DNA of 31,936 nt from G963669175 sp964648415 (GCA_964648415.1 CAZYOC010000012.1:1-31936), one strand, 5' to 3'; shown: positions 16,252 through 25,503, numbered from the stretch's first letter. Program-made: numbers and translations. Notes: generated by a model from the letters alone, not told the origin.

Positions 16252-19200
16252 ATGAGACGCTTTGCGTTGACGTTTCTCCTTGTCAGCCTGCTGGCAGGCG
16301 CCCTGTTTGCCGCGCAACTGTCCGAACAAACCGCTCGCCTCGATCCGCTGAGTATCCAGCAGAAAGTAGTGACCAACGCCGGTGTGACCGCTACGCTGGC
16401 CATCGACGAGCCCCTGTGGTTGACAGCCGGTGACGAGGCAAATCCGCTTGAGGTGGCCGAGTTTCCCTTGAGCGGCAAACTGAACACGGTCGGCCAACCG
16501 GCTGTCCCCATCGCATCCAGCCTGTTCCGGATCCCGCCGCGCAGCGGAGTGGTCGTGGAAGTCCTGGAAGCGGATTATACCACCTATACAAATGTCGAAT
16601 ACGCAGCCTATTACGGCAGCGGTGAGCTGGACCATCTCGGTCCGCCCGAAGAAGTGGTCGACGAGTGGTTTCCCGGCACACTCGCCGAGGTCGGCTCGCC
16701 CGCCATCTTCGGAGACTTTCGGGTCGCCAACCTGAAAACCTATCCCGTCCAGGTCAATACGGCACGTAACGAAGTGCGCGTCTACAATCGCATCAATGTC
16801 CAGATTCGCTACGAGGGCGTGGACGAACGCAACGCGTTGGACCACTGGCCCACCCGGATCAGCGAAGCCCGTCTCCCGCTCTATCGCCAGTTTATGGACT
16901 GGGACGACGAGGAGCTCGACGATTATGTGCTGTATCGCGGCAATGTGATCGTGGTCATGGAAGACGACCCGGTGCTCTGGACCATGCTGGCGTCCTGGAT
17001 CGAGTGGAAGCAGCAGAAGGGCTGGACGTTGGAATTCCTCACCGACGACGATGTGGGTAGCTGGAGCGCCAACTCGATTCGCAACGAACTGCAGGACCGC
17101 TGGGATGAGGCCGAAGTCAAGTACGACTACATCGTGATTATCGGCGACGACCAGGGGAGCTGGCCGGTGCCCGCCGGGTCCGGCGGCATGGGCTCCTACA
17201 ACGGCGACCATCTCTATTCCTGCGTTGCGGGCAACGACAATCTTGCCGATGTCGGCCTGGGACGTATTTCCGTCATGAACAACACCGATGTCACAGTCTA
17301 CCGCAACAAGGTCTTCAATTATGAAAAAGAACCGTACATGGATGATACCGACTGGTATCTGCGGGGTATGGTGAACCGCAGTGATAACTACCAGGGCGTT
17401 TCCAAAATCTTCCTGTTGCGCTGGTGGCGCAACGTCATGTTGCGCCAGCTCGGCTTCACCCAGGTGGATACCTCCTGGGGCGTGGGCAACGGCACAGCCA
17501 CCTCAGCCATCAACAACGGCGTCAGCTTTTACGGCGCGCGGGGATACATCGGCACCGGTCTCCTCTGCGGCGCGATCAACAATCTGAACAACGATTACAA
17601 GACACCGATGGTGATTGATGTAACCTGCGGTACGGGTAACTGGTCCGGCGGGGAAGGTATCAACGAATGCTACATGCGCGCCGGTACGGCGTCGATTCCG
17701 CGTGGCGGAATCGGCGGCATGTCCATGGCGACCTCGGCGACCAACCCGGAATTCAACCACGTCCTCGCCGGCGCGTCCGGCTGGGCCATGCTCCAGCTTC
17801 AGATGCCCCACATGGGCGACATGATGCTGGCCGCCAAAGTCAACGGGTGGAAAAACTACCATGGCCACGATGACGGTGGCTTGAATAACTTCAACACATG
17901 GTATAACCAGATGGGCGACCCCACAGTGATGCTGTGGACCGGCATCCCGCAGGATATGGACGCCGAAGCCGACGCCTCCATCGAACTGGGCCAGAACAGC
18001 TATTCGGTCTCAGTTACTGGTGACGAAGGACCGGTGGAAAACGCCTGGGTTACCTTCTACAAGGTGGACGATGACGAAGAAATCGTCGTTACCAAGTACA
18101 CCGACGAAAACGGTGAAGTGACGCTGGACGCCCCGGTGCGGTACGCCGGCGAAGCCACCCTCACCGTCACCCGCCAGCACCATGTCCCCTACATCATGGA
18201 AGTGGATGTTGTCGACCCCACCAGCCGCGTGGGCTATGTGGACATCAGCTACGTGGATGACGGCAGCGAGGGCACGGACGGCGACGGTGACGGCATCCCG
18301 GAAGCCGGGGAAACCGTCGGCCTCGAACTGACCGTGAAAAACTGGGGCAACATCACCGTCACGAACATTTCGTTCTCCGGCACATCTGAAGACGAGTGGG
18401 TCAACAGCGTTTCCGGCTCAGCCACAGTTACATCGCTGGCGGCCAACGCACAAACGACCGCCGATGGCGTGATCCTGGTGGAAATCGACCCGTCCGCGCA
18501 GCATGACTGGTTGATTGAGCTGGATCTGGAAGCTGACACCGACGCCGGTACGTTTACCGACGGCGCGCAGATCACCGTACAAGCCCCACACTTCGCGCTG
18601 GTCGAGGCGGATCTGGCCGGGAGTCTGGATCCGGGAACCACGCGCAGCCTCTCCATTGAGGTCGAAAATGTGGGCGGCAGCGTCTTCACCGGCGGCTCCT
18701 GCGACCTGCTCAGCCGGGATCCCTATGTGCGGATTGTGGACGGAGAAGCGACCTACAACGGGATCAATCCCGGCGGTACGGCCACCGGCGCCTTCATGAT
18801 TCAAGGGCACGAAGATGCGCTGCCCGGCTACCGTGCGATTCTCAAATTGGCCATGAACGGCAACAACGGCACGACGGACACGATCTTCGTGCCGATCACC
18901 GTCGGCAACCGGACTACCACCGATCCGGCCGGGCCAGACAGGTACGGTTACTTCGCATTTGACGAGACAGACACCGACTACGAAGATTTCGCACCCACTT
19001 ATGACTGGGTGGAGATCGACGACGATGTAAACGGGTATGATTTCGTCGGCAACGAGATTGACATACAGGATCCCACCGAGAACGATGACGAAGCCGCCTG
19101 GGTCGTGTTGCCGTTCAGCGTGCAGTATTACGGGGAAACGTTCGACACGATCACCGTAAGCACCAACGGTTTCCTGGCGATGGGCGACCAGTCCAACATC

Positions 19201-21282
19201 CCGAACAACCGGAACTGGACCATCCCGTCTCCCATCGGTCCAAACTACATGATCGCCCCGTATTGGGATGAATTGCGCACCGACAACCAGTCCCGCATCC
19301 TGTACTACCACGACCAGCAGAACGGACGGTTCATCGTGGAATGGTCGAAGATGAAGCATAACAGCAACAACCGGAACACGTTCCAGGTGATTATTTACGA
19401 CCAGTCCGCGCGCCCCACCTGGACAGGCGACAACGATATCCTGTTCCAGTACCATACGGTCAACCATTACGGGAGCGATGTCATGCAATATGACATCCCC
19501 TACTGGACCACCGGCATTGAAAACTACATGCAGGATGACGGCATACTGATCGCGTATTGGAACGACTATGCGCCCGGCGCGGCGGAAATTGAAGAAGAAT
19601 CCGCCATCCTGTTCACCACCAACATCCCGATGATCGTCGGCCATGTATCCGGCCGGGTTACCGACCTGGAAACCGGCGACCCCATCGTGGGCGCCCACAT
19701 TCATACAGCCGATTACCTGTTTGAAGCGGTGTCCGATTCGGACGGTTACTACTTTATCGAGAACTTCGTGATCGGTGAATGGGAGCTGGATGTCAATGTC
19801 GATTGTTACAACGACCAGTACGACCTCCCGGTGACCATCATCGAGTCGGAAACTCTGATGGTCGATCTCGAGATGACTCACCCCGAGTTTGACATTCAAC
19901 CGGAGGAACTGACCGAAGAGTTGATCGGCGATGACCAGACGACACAGTCCCTGATGGTGTACAATCCGGGCAACGGGCCGATGACGTTCTCGACCTATGT
20001 CGGCTACCAGGATCCCGCCGATGCAGCGTTCACCTTTGAGTACGGCGGCGTGGAGGAAGATGGCGTCAACCGGTTCTGGGCGCCCGTGTACAACGCCCAG
20101 CTCGAGGATTACGAGTATCACCATCGCGGTGTCGCGTTCGACGGTGAATACTTCTGGGTGAGCGGCTCGAACAACTACGATGTCTCCGGCCCGAACAAGC
20201 TGTACCAGTACACGTATCGCGGCGAATACGTCGCCACGTTCGACCAGCCGGTACCGGCAGAGGATCGAAGCTCCCAGGGTTTCTACGGCCTGGATTGGGA
20301 CGGCGAGTACCTGTACGGCGCGGACGGCTCCATCGTGTACAAGATGCAGTTCGACGAGAGCGCAAACGAGTGGGTGGCGCTGGAAACCTACGAGCTGCCC
20401 GTCAACCCGCCCTGCCGGTATCTGACGGTGGACCCCGAAACCAACATCTTCTACGTGGGCGACTATGGCACCGAGATCCGCGTGGCGCACCCCGACAGCG
20501 CGGATGTTCTCGCCGAGTTCGGCCAGGGTTTTCATCCCCGCGGCGCCACCTGGGTGGCGGACGATCCCGACGGGTATAACCTGTACATGATCGCCCGGAA
20601 CATGGGTGACGACGAAGGCCAGATCCTGAAGTTCAACCCGACCACCGGCGAACATATCAGCCTGGCGACCTTCGACAACAGCTTCATCCCGGCAGGCGCG
20701 AGCCTCACCAACGCCTGGAACCCGCAGATCTGGACCATCGCGTCCATCATGGACGGGGGAGACTTTGACGGGATCCAGCTCTGGAACGCCGGCCTGAACG
20801 AGCCCTGGCTCGAAATCGCCGACCCGGAAGGGTACATCGAGGGCGACGATTCGCTGGCGTACGACATCATCCTCAGCGCCAACAACATGGCTTCCCGTGA
20901 CTACGAGATGTATTTGAACTTCGATCACAGCGCATGCATCGAGTTCAACGACATCAGCCACGTGACCCTGGTCGTGCCGACAGTGATCGGCGAAGAGGAC
21001 GACAGCGAAACCATGCCGCTGGAATGGGCGTTCGACGGTGCGTACCCGAACCCGTTCAACCCCTCCACCACGGTGGCGTTCACACTGAAGGAAGCGACAA
21101 CTGTTCAGCTTCGCGTGTTCAACGTACTCGGCCAGCAGGTGAAGGTCCTGGCGAACCGGGCCATGCGCGCCGGCCATCATCAGGTCCCGTTCCAGGGCCA
21201 TGACATGGCGAGCGGCATCTACTTCGTCCGCTTCGACGCCGGGCCGCTGCACGAGACGCGCAAGGTTGTTTTGATGAAATAA
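16252..21282 (+). CDS. Secreted gingipain-like (peptidase C25 family) protein with type IX sorting domain
   Basis: Large exported protein of 1,676 residues. A Sec signal peptide (RRFALTFLLVSLLAGALFAA) is followed by a C25 propeptide-like region, then a caspase-like gingipain fold: NVIVVMEDDPVLW, YDYIVIIGDD, VGLGRISV, VIDVTCGTGNW (Cys near 458) and NQMGDPTVMLWTG. The catalytic His of the usual GHG loop is not seen; the aligned segment reads FYGARGYIG (near 425-433) and has no His, so protease activity is doubtful. Then come Ig-like/CARDB-like domains with an Asp-rich calcium-type loop (DGDGDGIPEAGE), a beta domain with TVSTNGFLAMG, a carboxypeptidase-regulatory-like domain (VSGRVTDLETGDPIVGAHI), a propeller-like region, and the C-terminal type IX sorting domain (AYPNPFNPSTTVAF to VVLMK). 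It should reach the cell surface or medium. ATG 16252 follows GGAGGT by seven bases. Confidence 0.9.
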   Translation: MRRFALTFLLVSLLAGALFAAQLSEQTARLDPLSIQQKVVTNAGVTATLAIDEPLWLTAGDEANPLEVAEFPLSGKLNTVGQPAVPIASSLFRIPPRSGVVVEVLEADYTTYTNVEYAAYYGSGELDHLGPPEEVVDEWFPGTLAEVGSPAIFGDFRVANLKTYPVQVNTARNEVRVYNRINVQIRYEGVDERNALDHWPTRISEARLPLYRQFMDWDDEELDDYVLYRGNVIVVMEDDPVLWTMLASWIEWKQQKGWTLEFLTDDDVGSWSANSIRNELQDRWDEAEVKYDYIVIIGDDQGSWPVPAGSGGMGSYNGDHLYSCVAGNDNLADVGLGRISVMNNTDVTVYRNKVFNYEKEPYMDDTDWYLRGMVNRSDNYQGVSKIFLLRWWRNVMLRQLGFTQVDTSWGVGNGTATSAINNGVSFYGARGYIGTGLLCGAINNLNNDYKTPMVIDVTCGTGNWSGGEGINECYMRAGTASIPRGGIGGMSMATSATNPEFNHVLAGASGWAMLQLQMPHMGDMMLAAKVNGWKNYHGHDDGGLNNFNTWYNQMGDPTVMLWTGIPQDMDAEADASIELGQNSYSVSVTGDEGPVENAWVTFYKVDDDEEIVVTKYTDENGEVTLDAPVRYAGEATLTVTRQHHVPYIMEVDVVDPTSRVGYVDISYVDDGSEGTDGDGDGIPEAGETVGLELTVKNWGNITVTNISFSGTSEDEWVNSVSGSATVTSLAANAQTTADGVILVEIDPSAQHDWLIELDLEADTDAGTFTDGAQITVQAPHFALVEADLAGSLDPGTTRSLSIEVENVGGSVFTGGSCDLLSRDPYVRIVDGEATYNGINPGGTATGAFMIQGHEDALPGYRAILKLAMNGNNGTTDTIFVPITVGNRTTTDPAGPDRYGYFAFDETDTDYEDFAPTYDWVEIDDDVNGYDFVGNEIDIQDPTENDDEAAWVVLPFSVQYYGETFDTITVSTNGFLAMGDQSNIPNNRNWTIPSPIGPNYMIAPYWDELRTDNQSRILYYHDQQNGRFIVEWSKMKHNSNNRNTFQVIIYDQSARPTWTGDNDILFQYHTVNHYGSDVMQYDIPYWTTGIENYMQDDGILIAYWNDYAPGAAEIEEESAILFTTNIPMIVGHVSGRVTDLETGDPIVGAHIHTADYLFEAVSDSDGYYFIENFVIGEWELDVNVDCYNDQYDLPVTIIESETLMVDLEMTHPEFDIQPEELTEELIGDDQTTQSLMVYNPGNGPMTFSTYVGYQDPADAAFTFEYGGVEEDGVNRFWAPVYNAQLEDYEYHHRGVAFDGEYFWVSGSNNYDVSGPNKLYQYTYRGEYVATFDQPVPAEDRSSQGFYGLDWDGEYLYGADGSIVYKMQFDESANEWVALETYELPVNPPCRYLTVDPETNIFYVGDYGTEIRVAHPDSADVLAEFGQGFHPRGATWVADDPDGYNLYMIARNMGDDEGQILKFNPTTGEHISLATFDNSFIPAGASLTNAWNPQIWTIASIMDGGDFDGIQLWNAGLNEPWLEIADPEGYIEGDDSLAYDIILSANNMASRDYEMYLNFDHSACIEFNDISHVTLVVPTVIGEEDDSETMPLEWAFDGAYPNPFNPSTTVAFTLKEATTVQLRVFNVLGQQVKVLANRAMRAGHHQVPFQGHDMASGIYFVRFDAGPLHETRKVVLMK

Positions 21283-21312
21283 TTCAAGCGGACGACAGTC
21301 CTGAACAACCTA

Positions 21313-21346
21313 CAGGCCGATCCGATCTTTCGGGTCGGCCTGTTTT
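21313..21346 (+). terminator. Intrinsic terminator of the C25-like gene
   Basis: CAGGCCGATCC (21313-21323) pairs with GGGTCGGCCTG (21332-21342) with one G-T wobble, around an 8-base loop, followed by TTTT. It lies about 30 bases after the stop codon of the gingipain-like gene, which therefore appears to be transcribed alone. Confidence 0.85.
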
Positions 21347-21667
21347 GTCAACCCGAGATTTCAGCCCGAAATTGTAGTGCCACTTGAGATCCAGTTGACT
21401 CGTTCGTCTTGAAACGCGACAGTAAACTATCGAGCCAAACAACCAATAAACTGTGATTCAACACTCAAACTGGATCGAAACCGGTACGAGTATCCCGTGC
21501 CTGCCTGATCAATGCCTTGATCGAAGATGATGTCATTGATGACCGCATCCGCTTCACCAGTGATCGTGAGGAATATGACTTCAAGGAGAAAGATCTGACG
21601 ACTACGAGCTTGTATCAAAAAAGATAAAGATTAACCAAGTGGGTACAGGGGATCATAAAGATGACAA
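21347..21667. other. Gap with repeat copy and possible coding remnant
   Basis: This holds the left copy of the 21394/23713 repeat. Beyond it a plus-strand frame from about 21518 reads LIEDDVIDDRIRFTSDREEY and stops at about 21625. It has good codon texture but no start signal and no recognisable family, and may be the tail of a broken gene. No other gene is supported. Confidence 0.3.
21394..21444. repeat. Dispersed palindromic repeat, left copy
   Basis: Matches 23713-23767 over about 50 bases with five substitutions and one CCAA insertion/deletion; weaker similarity extends about 20 bases further left. The core is an imperfect palindrome, CGACAG-TAAA-CTATCG, which is perfect in the other copy. 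Confidence 0.75.
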
Positions 21668-22357
21668 TTAAGATATAGATATTGATTTATTCGCCATATC
21701 ATAACGTTTAAATATTTCATCTCTAAGTTTATCAATAAGTTTTGCATTATTATCGTTATTTAAAATCATAAAATCAATTTCTTCATAAATTGGATGAAGA
21801 TTTTTAATAATTGATTGAAAACTATGACTATTGAGGTTTTTTAAATCATTATCAATTTGAGTATTAGAAGATTTAAAGTGATTACTTAAAATACAAGCAC
21901 ATTTATCCTCATCCATATTGTTTAATATTAAGAGAGAAACTAATATTAACTCCGATATAAATACAGTACTATTTATAGCAATTATATCTCCGTTCTTATA
22001 TTCTAAATGTGTTTCTTCTTTGTCATGGCTTATGCAAAAAGAGTTGTTGCGATTTTTTCCTGATGAGCCATACGCATGAATAAGCATATTTCTAAGTTCA
22101 TAAATTGCACTTTTAATTGAATCATCCTCATAATTACTGTTGATATCTTCAAAATGATTTAATGCCTCTTTGTAATGATAATTATTGTTATTATGGTTTC
22201 TATCAGGTTTGATAAGGTACGTGAGGTAGTCAACTGTTACCAACGCTAATATGAATGCTCCTAGCTGACTATTCCCATCCACAGATCGCAAAATATCTCG
22301 AATTGGCCCCCTGAAAAAGCGGTACATCAATTCCTGTTTCTTTGTCATCTCTGGCAT
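21668..22357 (-). CDS. AT-rich HEPN-like protein, putative RNase or defence effector
   Basis: 229-residue helical protein of unknown family. The segment IYELRNMLIHAYGSSGK contains an R-x4-H motif (Arg89, His94). In HEPN ribonucleases this pair forms the active site, and LRNxxxHAYG is a common form of it. Around it are helices rich in Asn, Asp and Lys and a hydrophobic helix (STVFISELILVSLLIL). No signal peptide is seen. HEPN proteins are typically toxins, abortive-infection effectors or Cas-associated RNases; that role here is inference from one motif. The start at 22357 is set by AAGGAG six bases upstream. The base composition is clearly more AT-rich than the SGNH gene upstream on the same strand, suggesting separate, later acquisition. 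No antitoxin-like partner such as an MNT nucleotidyltransferase is adjacent. Confidence 0.5.
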   Translation of the reverse strand: MPEMTKKQELMYRFFRGPIRDILRSVDGNSQLGAFILALVTVDYLTYLIKPDRNHNNNNYHYKEALNHFEDINSNYEDDSIKSAIYELRNMLIHAYGSSGKNRNNSFCISHDKEETHLEYKNGDIIAINSTVFISELILVSLLILNNMDEDKCACILSNHFKSSNTQIDNDLKNLNSHSFQSIIKNLHPIYEEIDFMILNNDNNAKLIDKLRDEIFKRYDMANKSISIS

Positions 22358-22461
22358 GGGTATCTCCTTGTGGATGATGGCAAGCCGACCATATCTTGTC
22401 ATGGTCAACGAGAAAAGTGCTGTATACTGATCATGCGTACAAGTAGCGCAAGCCAACCTGG

Positions 22462-23598
22462 TTACTGCGTATTGTCCTTCAGCAAGTCCTCTTTCTTGAT
22501 CCATGATGCAAGCGTATTCGCCACCCGGTCCGCCGCGTCGGGCGTGAAGTGCCGGTCAGTGGGGAGGTAAGCGTCGCGGGCGAGGGGACGAATCACGGGG
22601 CTGATGTCGTACAATGGGATGCCGTGGCCGGTGCAGAAGGATTGCAGCCACTCTTGCGGGGCAAAGCGGTCCAGGCTGCGGTCGCCTTCGAACGCTTCCC
22701 ACCAGCCGTCGTCCATCTGGCTCAGCGCCGGCAGGGCCACGATTGCCAGGCGGGTGTCGTGGGCAGCAGTGACCCGTTGCATCCGCAGGAGCGCGTTTTC
22801 CACGTATACCAGGTCGGGGAAGGTCACCTCGTTGAGCGGCGCCTGGAACAGCGAGTAGGCGAACTGGTTGGGGCGACGGTAATCGGCCAGGGACCGCCGC
22901 ACCAGGCTGTACACCATGCTATGGCTCCACAGCCGGCGTTTCACCGGGTGCAGCAGGTTGTGCAGCGCATTGCCCGAGCGTTCGTGGCCCACATGAATAA
23001 CGCCGTTCTCGTCGACCCGCAACGAGTGCAGCCGCTCAGGCACGCCATCCACGAAATCATTGCCTGCGAACAACAGGAACACCACCAGGTCGGCGTGGTA
23101 GTCATCGAGCCACTCTTCCAGCCGCGATACGGTCTGCGCGGGGCTGTAACCGGGCTGGCCGATGTTGAAGGCCTCAACCGTGCGATTGCTGTCAACAAGC
23201 GGGGGCAGGTGGTGCTCGACACGCTGAGGAATGGTCTCGTCGTCATCCAGCCCGATGCCGAAACAGAAGGAGTCCCCGCAGAAGAGAATGCGTGTGTGCG
23301 AGGAGTCCGGCGCGTCCGGTTCGGGATCGCCGCCACGGTTGCCGTGCGAGGAGGTGGTAAAGGAGTAGCCGCCGTCGAGCGTTTGCACCGTGGTGGCCTG
23401 GTTGGGGGCCAGCTCGAAGTACTGTCCGCTGTCGGCGGCGGCATAGCGGACATTCTCCTTCAGCAGCGGCTGAGGGCAAAACAGGCGAAACAGGATCTCG
23501 GCGGCGAACAGCGCGCAAACGATCGAGGCCGTCAACAGGGCGATATAGCCGCCCCATCGCACTACCTGTTTCGTTCCTGTCGTTGTCGCAGTCGCCAT
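22462..23598 (-). CDS. Membrane-anchored SGNH/GDSL-type hydrolase
   Basis: 378 residues with one N-terminal membrane helix (about 18-36, GYIALLTASIVCALFAAEIL) that should leave the rest in the periplasm. All four SGNH blocks are visible: GDSFCFG with Ser110, NIGQPGYS with Gly147/150, FAGNDFVDG with Asn180, and DRHFTPDAADRVA with Asp348 and His350. The catalytic Ser-His-Asp set is thus intact. The architecture (anchor plus SGNH, with HFTP) is like esterases that add or remove acyl groups on surface glycans, but the substrate cannot be read. The start ATG at 23598 follows AGGGG by eight bases. The HEPN-like gene lies 104 bases downstream on the same strand. Codon use matches the GC-rich chromosome. 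Confidence 0.85.
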   Translation of the reverse strand: MATATTTGTKQVVRWGGYIALLTASIVCALFAAEILFRLFCPQPLLKENVRYAAADSGQYFELAPNQATTVQTLDGGYSFTTSSHGNRGGDPEPDAPDSSHTRILFCGDSFCFGIGLDDDETIPQRVEHHLPPLVDSNRTVEAFNIGQPGYSPAQTVSRLEEWLDDYHADLVVFLLFAGNDFVDGVPERLHSLRVDENGVIHVGHERSGNALHNLLHPVKRRLWSHSMVYSLVRRSLADYRRPNQFAYSLFQAPLNEVTFPDLVYVENALLRMQRVTAAHDTRLAIVALPALSQMDDGWWEAFEGDRSLDRFAPQEWLQSFCTGHGIPLYDISPVIRPLARDAYLPTDRHFTPDAADRVANTLASWIKKEDLLKDNTQ

Positions 23599-23712
23599 TC
23601 GCGCGCCCCTGGAGTGTTTCCTGCCGCAAGGTAGTCATCGGTATCACCCCAGTCCACAAGCACAACCCCGGGTTCTCTTCTTGTCGGTTAAATTCGTGCC
23701 GACTCTGTTCAG

Positions 23713-23767
23713 GTTGACTCGTTGGTCTTGAAACCCGACAGAAAACTGTCGCGCCAACCAAACAACC
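23713..23767. repeat. Dispersed palindromic repeat, right copy
   Basis: Right copy of the 21394-21444 repeat. It contains the perfect hairpin CGACAG-AAAA-CTGTCG, with GGTTG and CAACC near its outer ends that could extend the stem. It sits exactly where the 5' end of the APC transporter gene should be. Confidence 0.75.
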
Positions 23768-25050
23768 TGCCAGACAGGCCGAGTCAGCCAGTCTACCAAC
23801 AGCAGGTCGTACTCGGCATCGCCGGCCAGATCGCCGGAACCTGCGCCACCATATCCTTCGCCCTCGCCGGGATTGTGGCTCTGGCCTGCGCCTATTCGTT
23901 TGGCCGTCTCGGCGCCACCTATCCCACCGCCGGCGGTCCGGTGGAGTTCCTCGTGCGCGGCTTCGGCGATGGAACCTTCGCCGGCGGTTTCAACATCCTG
24001 CTGTGGATCGGCTACATTTTCGCTCTGGCGCTCTATGCCCGGGCATTCGGCGCCTACGGCACAGAACTGCTGCATGTGGAAAACACTCTGCTCTGGCGAC
24101 ACATCCTGGCCTCCGGTGTGATTGTCCTGTTCACCATGATCAACTTCCTCGGCGCGGAGGCGGTGGGCAAATCCGAGTTCACCATCGTCGCCATTAAAGT
24201 GGCCATCCTCCTGCTGTTCATCGGCGTCGGGGCGGCGTTTGTAAAACCCGTCGCCATGAAGCCCGACTCTGAACCGGCCAGTATTCTCTACGGAGCCGGG
24301 ATCGTATTCCTGGCCTATGAGGGCTTCGGGTTGATCACCAATGCCGGAGCGGATATGAAGCATGTGCATAAGAATCTGCCGCGCGCGCTCCTGCTGAGCG
24401 TAATCATCACCATGGTGATTTATATCGGAGTGGTCCTGGTGGTGCTGGGCAACCTGCCGGTAGAAAAGGTGGTGGAAGCGAAAGAATACGCTCTGGCGGC
24501 GGCCGCCGAACCCTTCCTTGGCAAAACTGGATTCACCATTGTCGCCATCGCAGCGGTGTTTTCCACGGCATCAGCCATCAACGCCACCCTGTACGGCGGC
24601 GCGAATGTCAGCTACATTATCTCCCGTTATGGCAGCTTGCCGCCGATCTTCGCCCGCAAAGTCTGGGATCGCGCCCGGGAAGGCTTGTTTATTACCGCCG
24701 GCCTGGTGCTGGTAATCGCCAATCTGATCGACCTGTCCGGGATCGCCATGCTGGGCAGCGCGGCGTTCCTGATCGTTTACGGCGCGGTCAACGCCGCCCA
24801 CCTCCGGCTCCGCAAGGAAACCAATGGCAATGCCTTCGTGATCTGGTTCGGCCTGCTGGGCTGCATCGCCACCTTCATCGTGCTGACCATCTACGAGATC
24901 GGCCACTCCCTGCAAACATTGATTATCCTGGCGATCATAGTGGCGCTCTGCTTCGCCGGAGAAGCGACCTATCGGCACTTTCTGCGTCGCATCATCTCAG
25001 CGCGAGGTGAAGAGGAACGTGAACATGACGAGGAAGCACAAGATTCCTGA
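23722..25050 (+). CDS. APC-family amino acid permease, 5'-truncated (probably non-functional)
   Basis: Inner-membrane transporter of the amino acid-polyamine-organocation family. Family similarity starts only near 23809 with VLGIAGQIAGTCATISFALA, which normally ends helix 1 and begins helix 2. The conserved GxGxF-type helix 1 that forms the substrate site is missing. Helices 2-12 look intact, including GATYPTAGGPVEFLVRGFG, WIGYIFALALYARAFG, YEGFGLITNAG and INATLYGGANVSY, and the cytoplasmic tail is acidic and charged. The open frame begins at a TTG inside the repeat at 23713-23767, and the first ~28 residues are repeat-encoded and unlike any permease. No ribosome-binding site is seen. The sequence therefore suggests a deletion or rearrangement at the repeat that removed start and helix 1. 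About 440 codons would be near full length only by accident. Confidence 0.8.
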   Translation: MVLKPDRKLSRQPNNLPDRPSQPVYQQQVVLGIAGQIAGTCATISFALAGIVALACAYSFGRLGATYPTAGGPVEFLVRGFGDGTFAGGFNILLWIGYIFALALYARAFGAYGTELLHVENTLLWRHILASGVIVLFTMINFLGAEAVGKSEFTIVAIKVAILLLFIGVGAAFVKPVAMKPDSEPASILYGAGIVFLAYEGFGLITNAGADMKHVHKNLPRALLLSVIITMVIYIGVVLVVLGNLPVEKVVEAKEYALAAAAEPFLGKTGFTIVAIAAVFSTASAINATLYGGANVSYIISRYGSLPPIFARKVWDRAREGLFITAGLVLVIANLIDLSGIAMLGSAAFLIVYGAVNAAHLRLRKETNGNAFVIWFGLLGCIATFIVLTIYEIGHSLQTLIILAIIVALCFAGEATYRHFLRRIISARGEEEREHDEEAQDS

Positions 25051-25073
25051 TCCAGATACTTCTCGGAACAGAT

Positions 25074-25211
25074 GGCATGGCCCGGTTCGCGGGGCGCTCA
25101 CGGCTGCGTAAGCATGACAGGCATGGCCCGGTTTGCGGATCGCTCGCGGCTGCGTACGTATAACAGGCATGGCCCGGTTTGCGGATCGCTCACAGATGTA
25201 TACGGGTTGCT
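25074..25211. repeat. 46-bp tandem repeat, three units
   Basis: Units begin at 25074, 25120 and 25166, an exact 46-base period. Each opens with GGCATGGCCCGGTTTGCG or a close variant and continues with GATCGCTC and then a more variable end. The third unit decays after about 27 bases. There are no spacers. The 25212-25326 stretch that follows holds no supported gene. Confidence 0.9.
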
Positions 25212-25326
25212 GATCCCAATGAACGAGAAGGCCATCCACAAGTCAGCGTAAGTAAGCAAGCCGGGAGCCTGAATCGCACGTTCCATCTGCTCGCGTCCCG
25301 ACTTGCCCCACAACCGGATCGCGCAG

Positions 25327-25396
25327 GTTCCTTTATTCCAAGCATTGCACCTGTAGACCGTCCACGAACACACCCGCACGGCAAATCGGGCCATGC
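25327..25396. repeat. 70-bp direct repeat, copy 1
   Basis: Matches 25434-25503 at 68 of 70 positions (offset 107). Its right end, GCAAATCGGGCCATGC, is the inverted form of the GGCATGGCCCGRTTTGC core of the neighbouring tandem units. Confidence 0.9.
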
Positions 25397-25433
25397 GCTT
25401 TGTGGTGATATGGCTGGTTTGCGGATCGAGCAC

Positions 25434-25503
25434 GTTCCTTTATTCCAAGCATTGCGCCAGTAGACCGTCCACGAACACACCCGCACGGCAAATCGGGCCA
25501 TGC
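25434..25503. repeat. 70-bp direct repeat, copy 2
   Basis: Second copy of 25327-25396. Between the two copies, near 25410-25428, lies yet another forward copy of the core (ATGGCTGGTTTGCGGATCG), so the 107-base period contains one inverted and one forward unit. Confidence 0.9.

Noticed and set aside
18418..21252. Very long minus-strand open frame opposite the gingipain-like gene
   Set aside because: It is a GC-rich codon shadow; the plus-strand protein has clear domains, signal peptide, ribosome site and terminator. The same applies to long antisense frames in the A2M, pbpC, pccB and hydrogenase genes.
21427..21618. 63-codon minus-strand frame
   Set aside because: It has no ribosome site or family features, and the opposite strand has better coding texture.
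25074..25503. CRISPR array
   Set aside because: Units are tandem or nested without unique spacers, and no cas genes are present.
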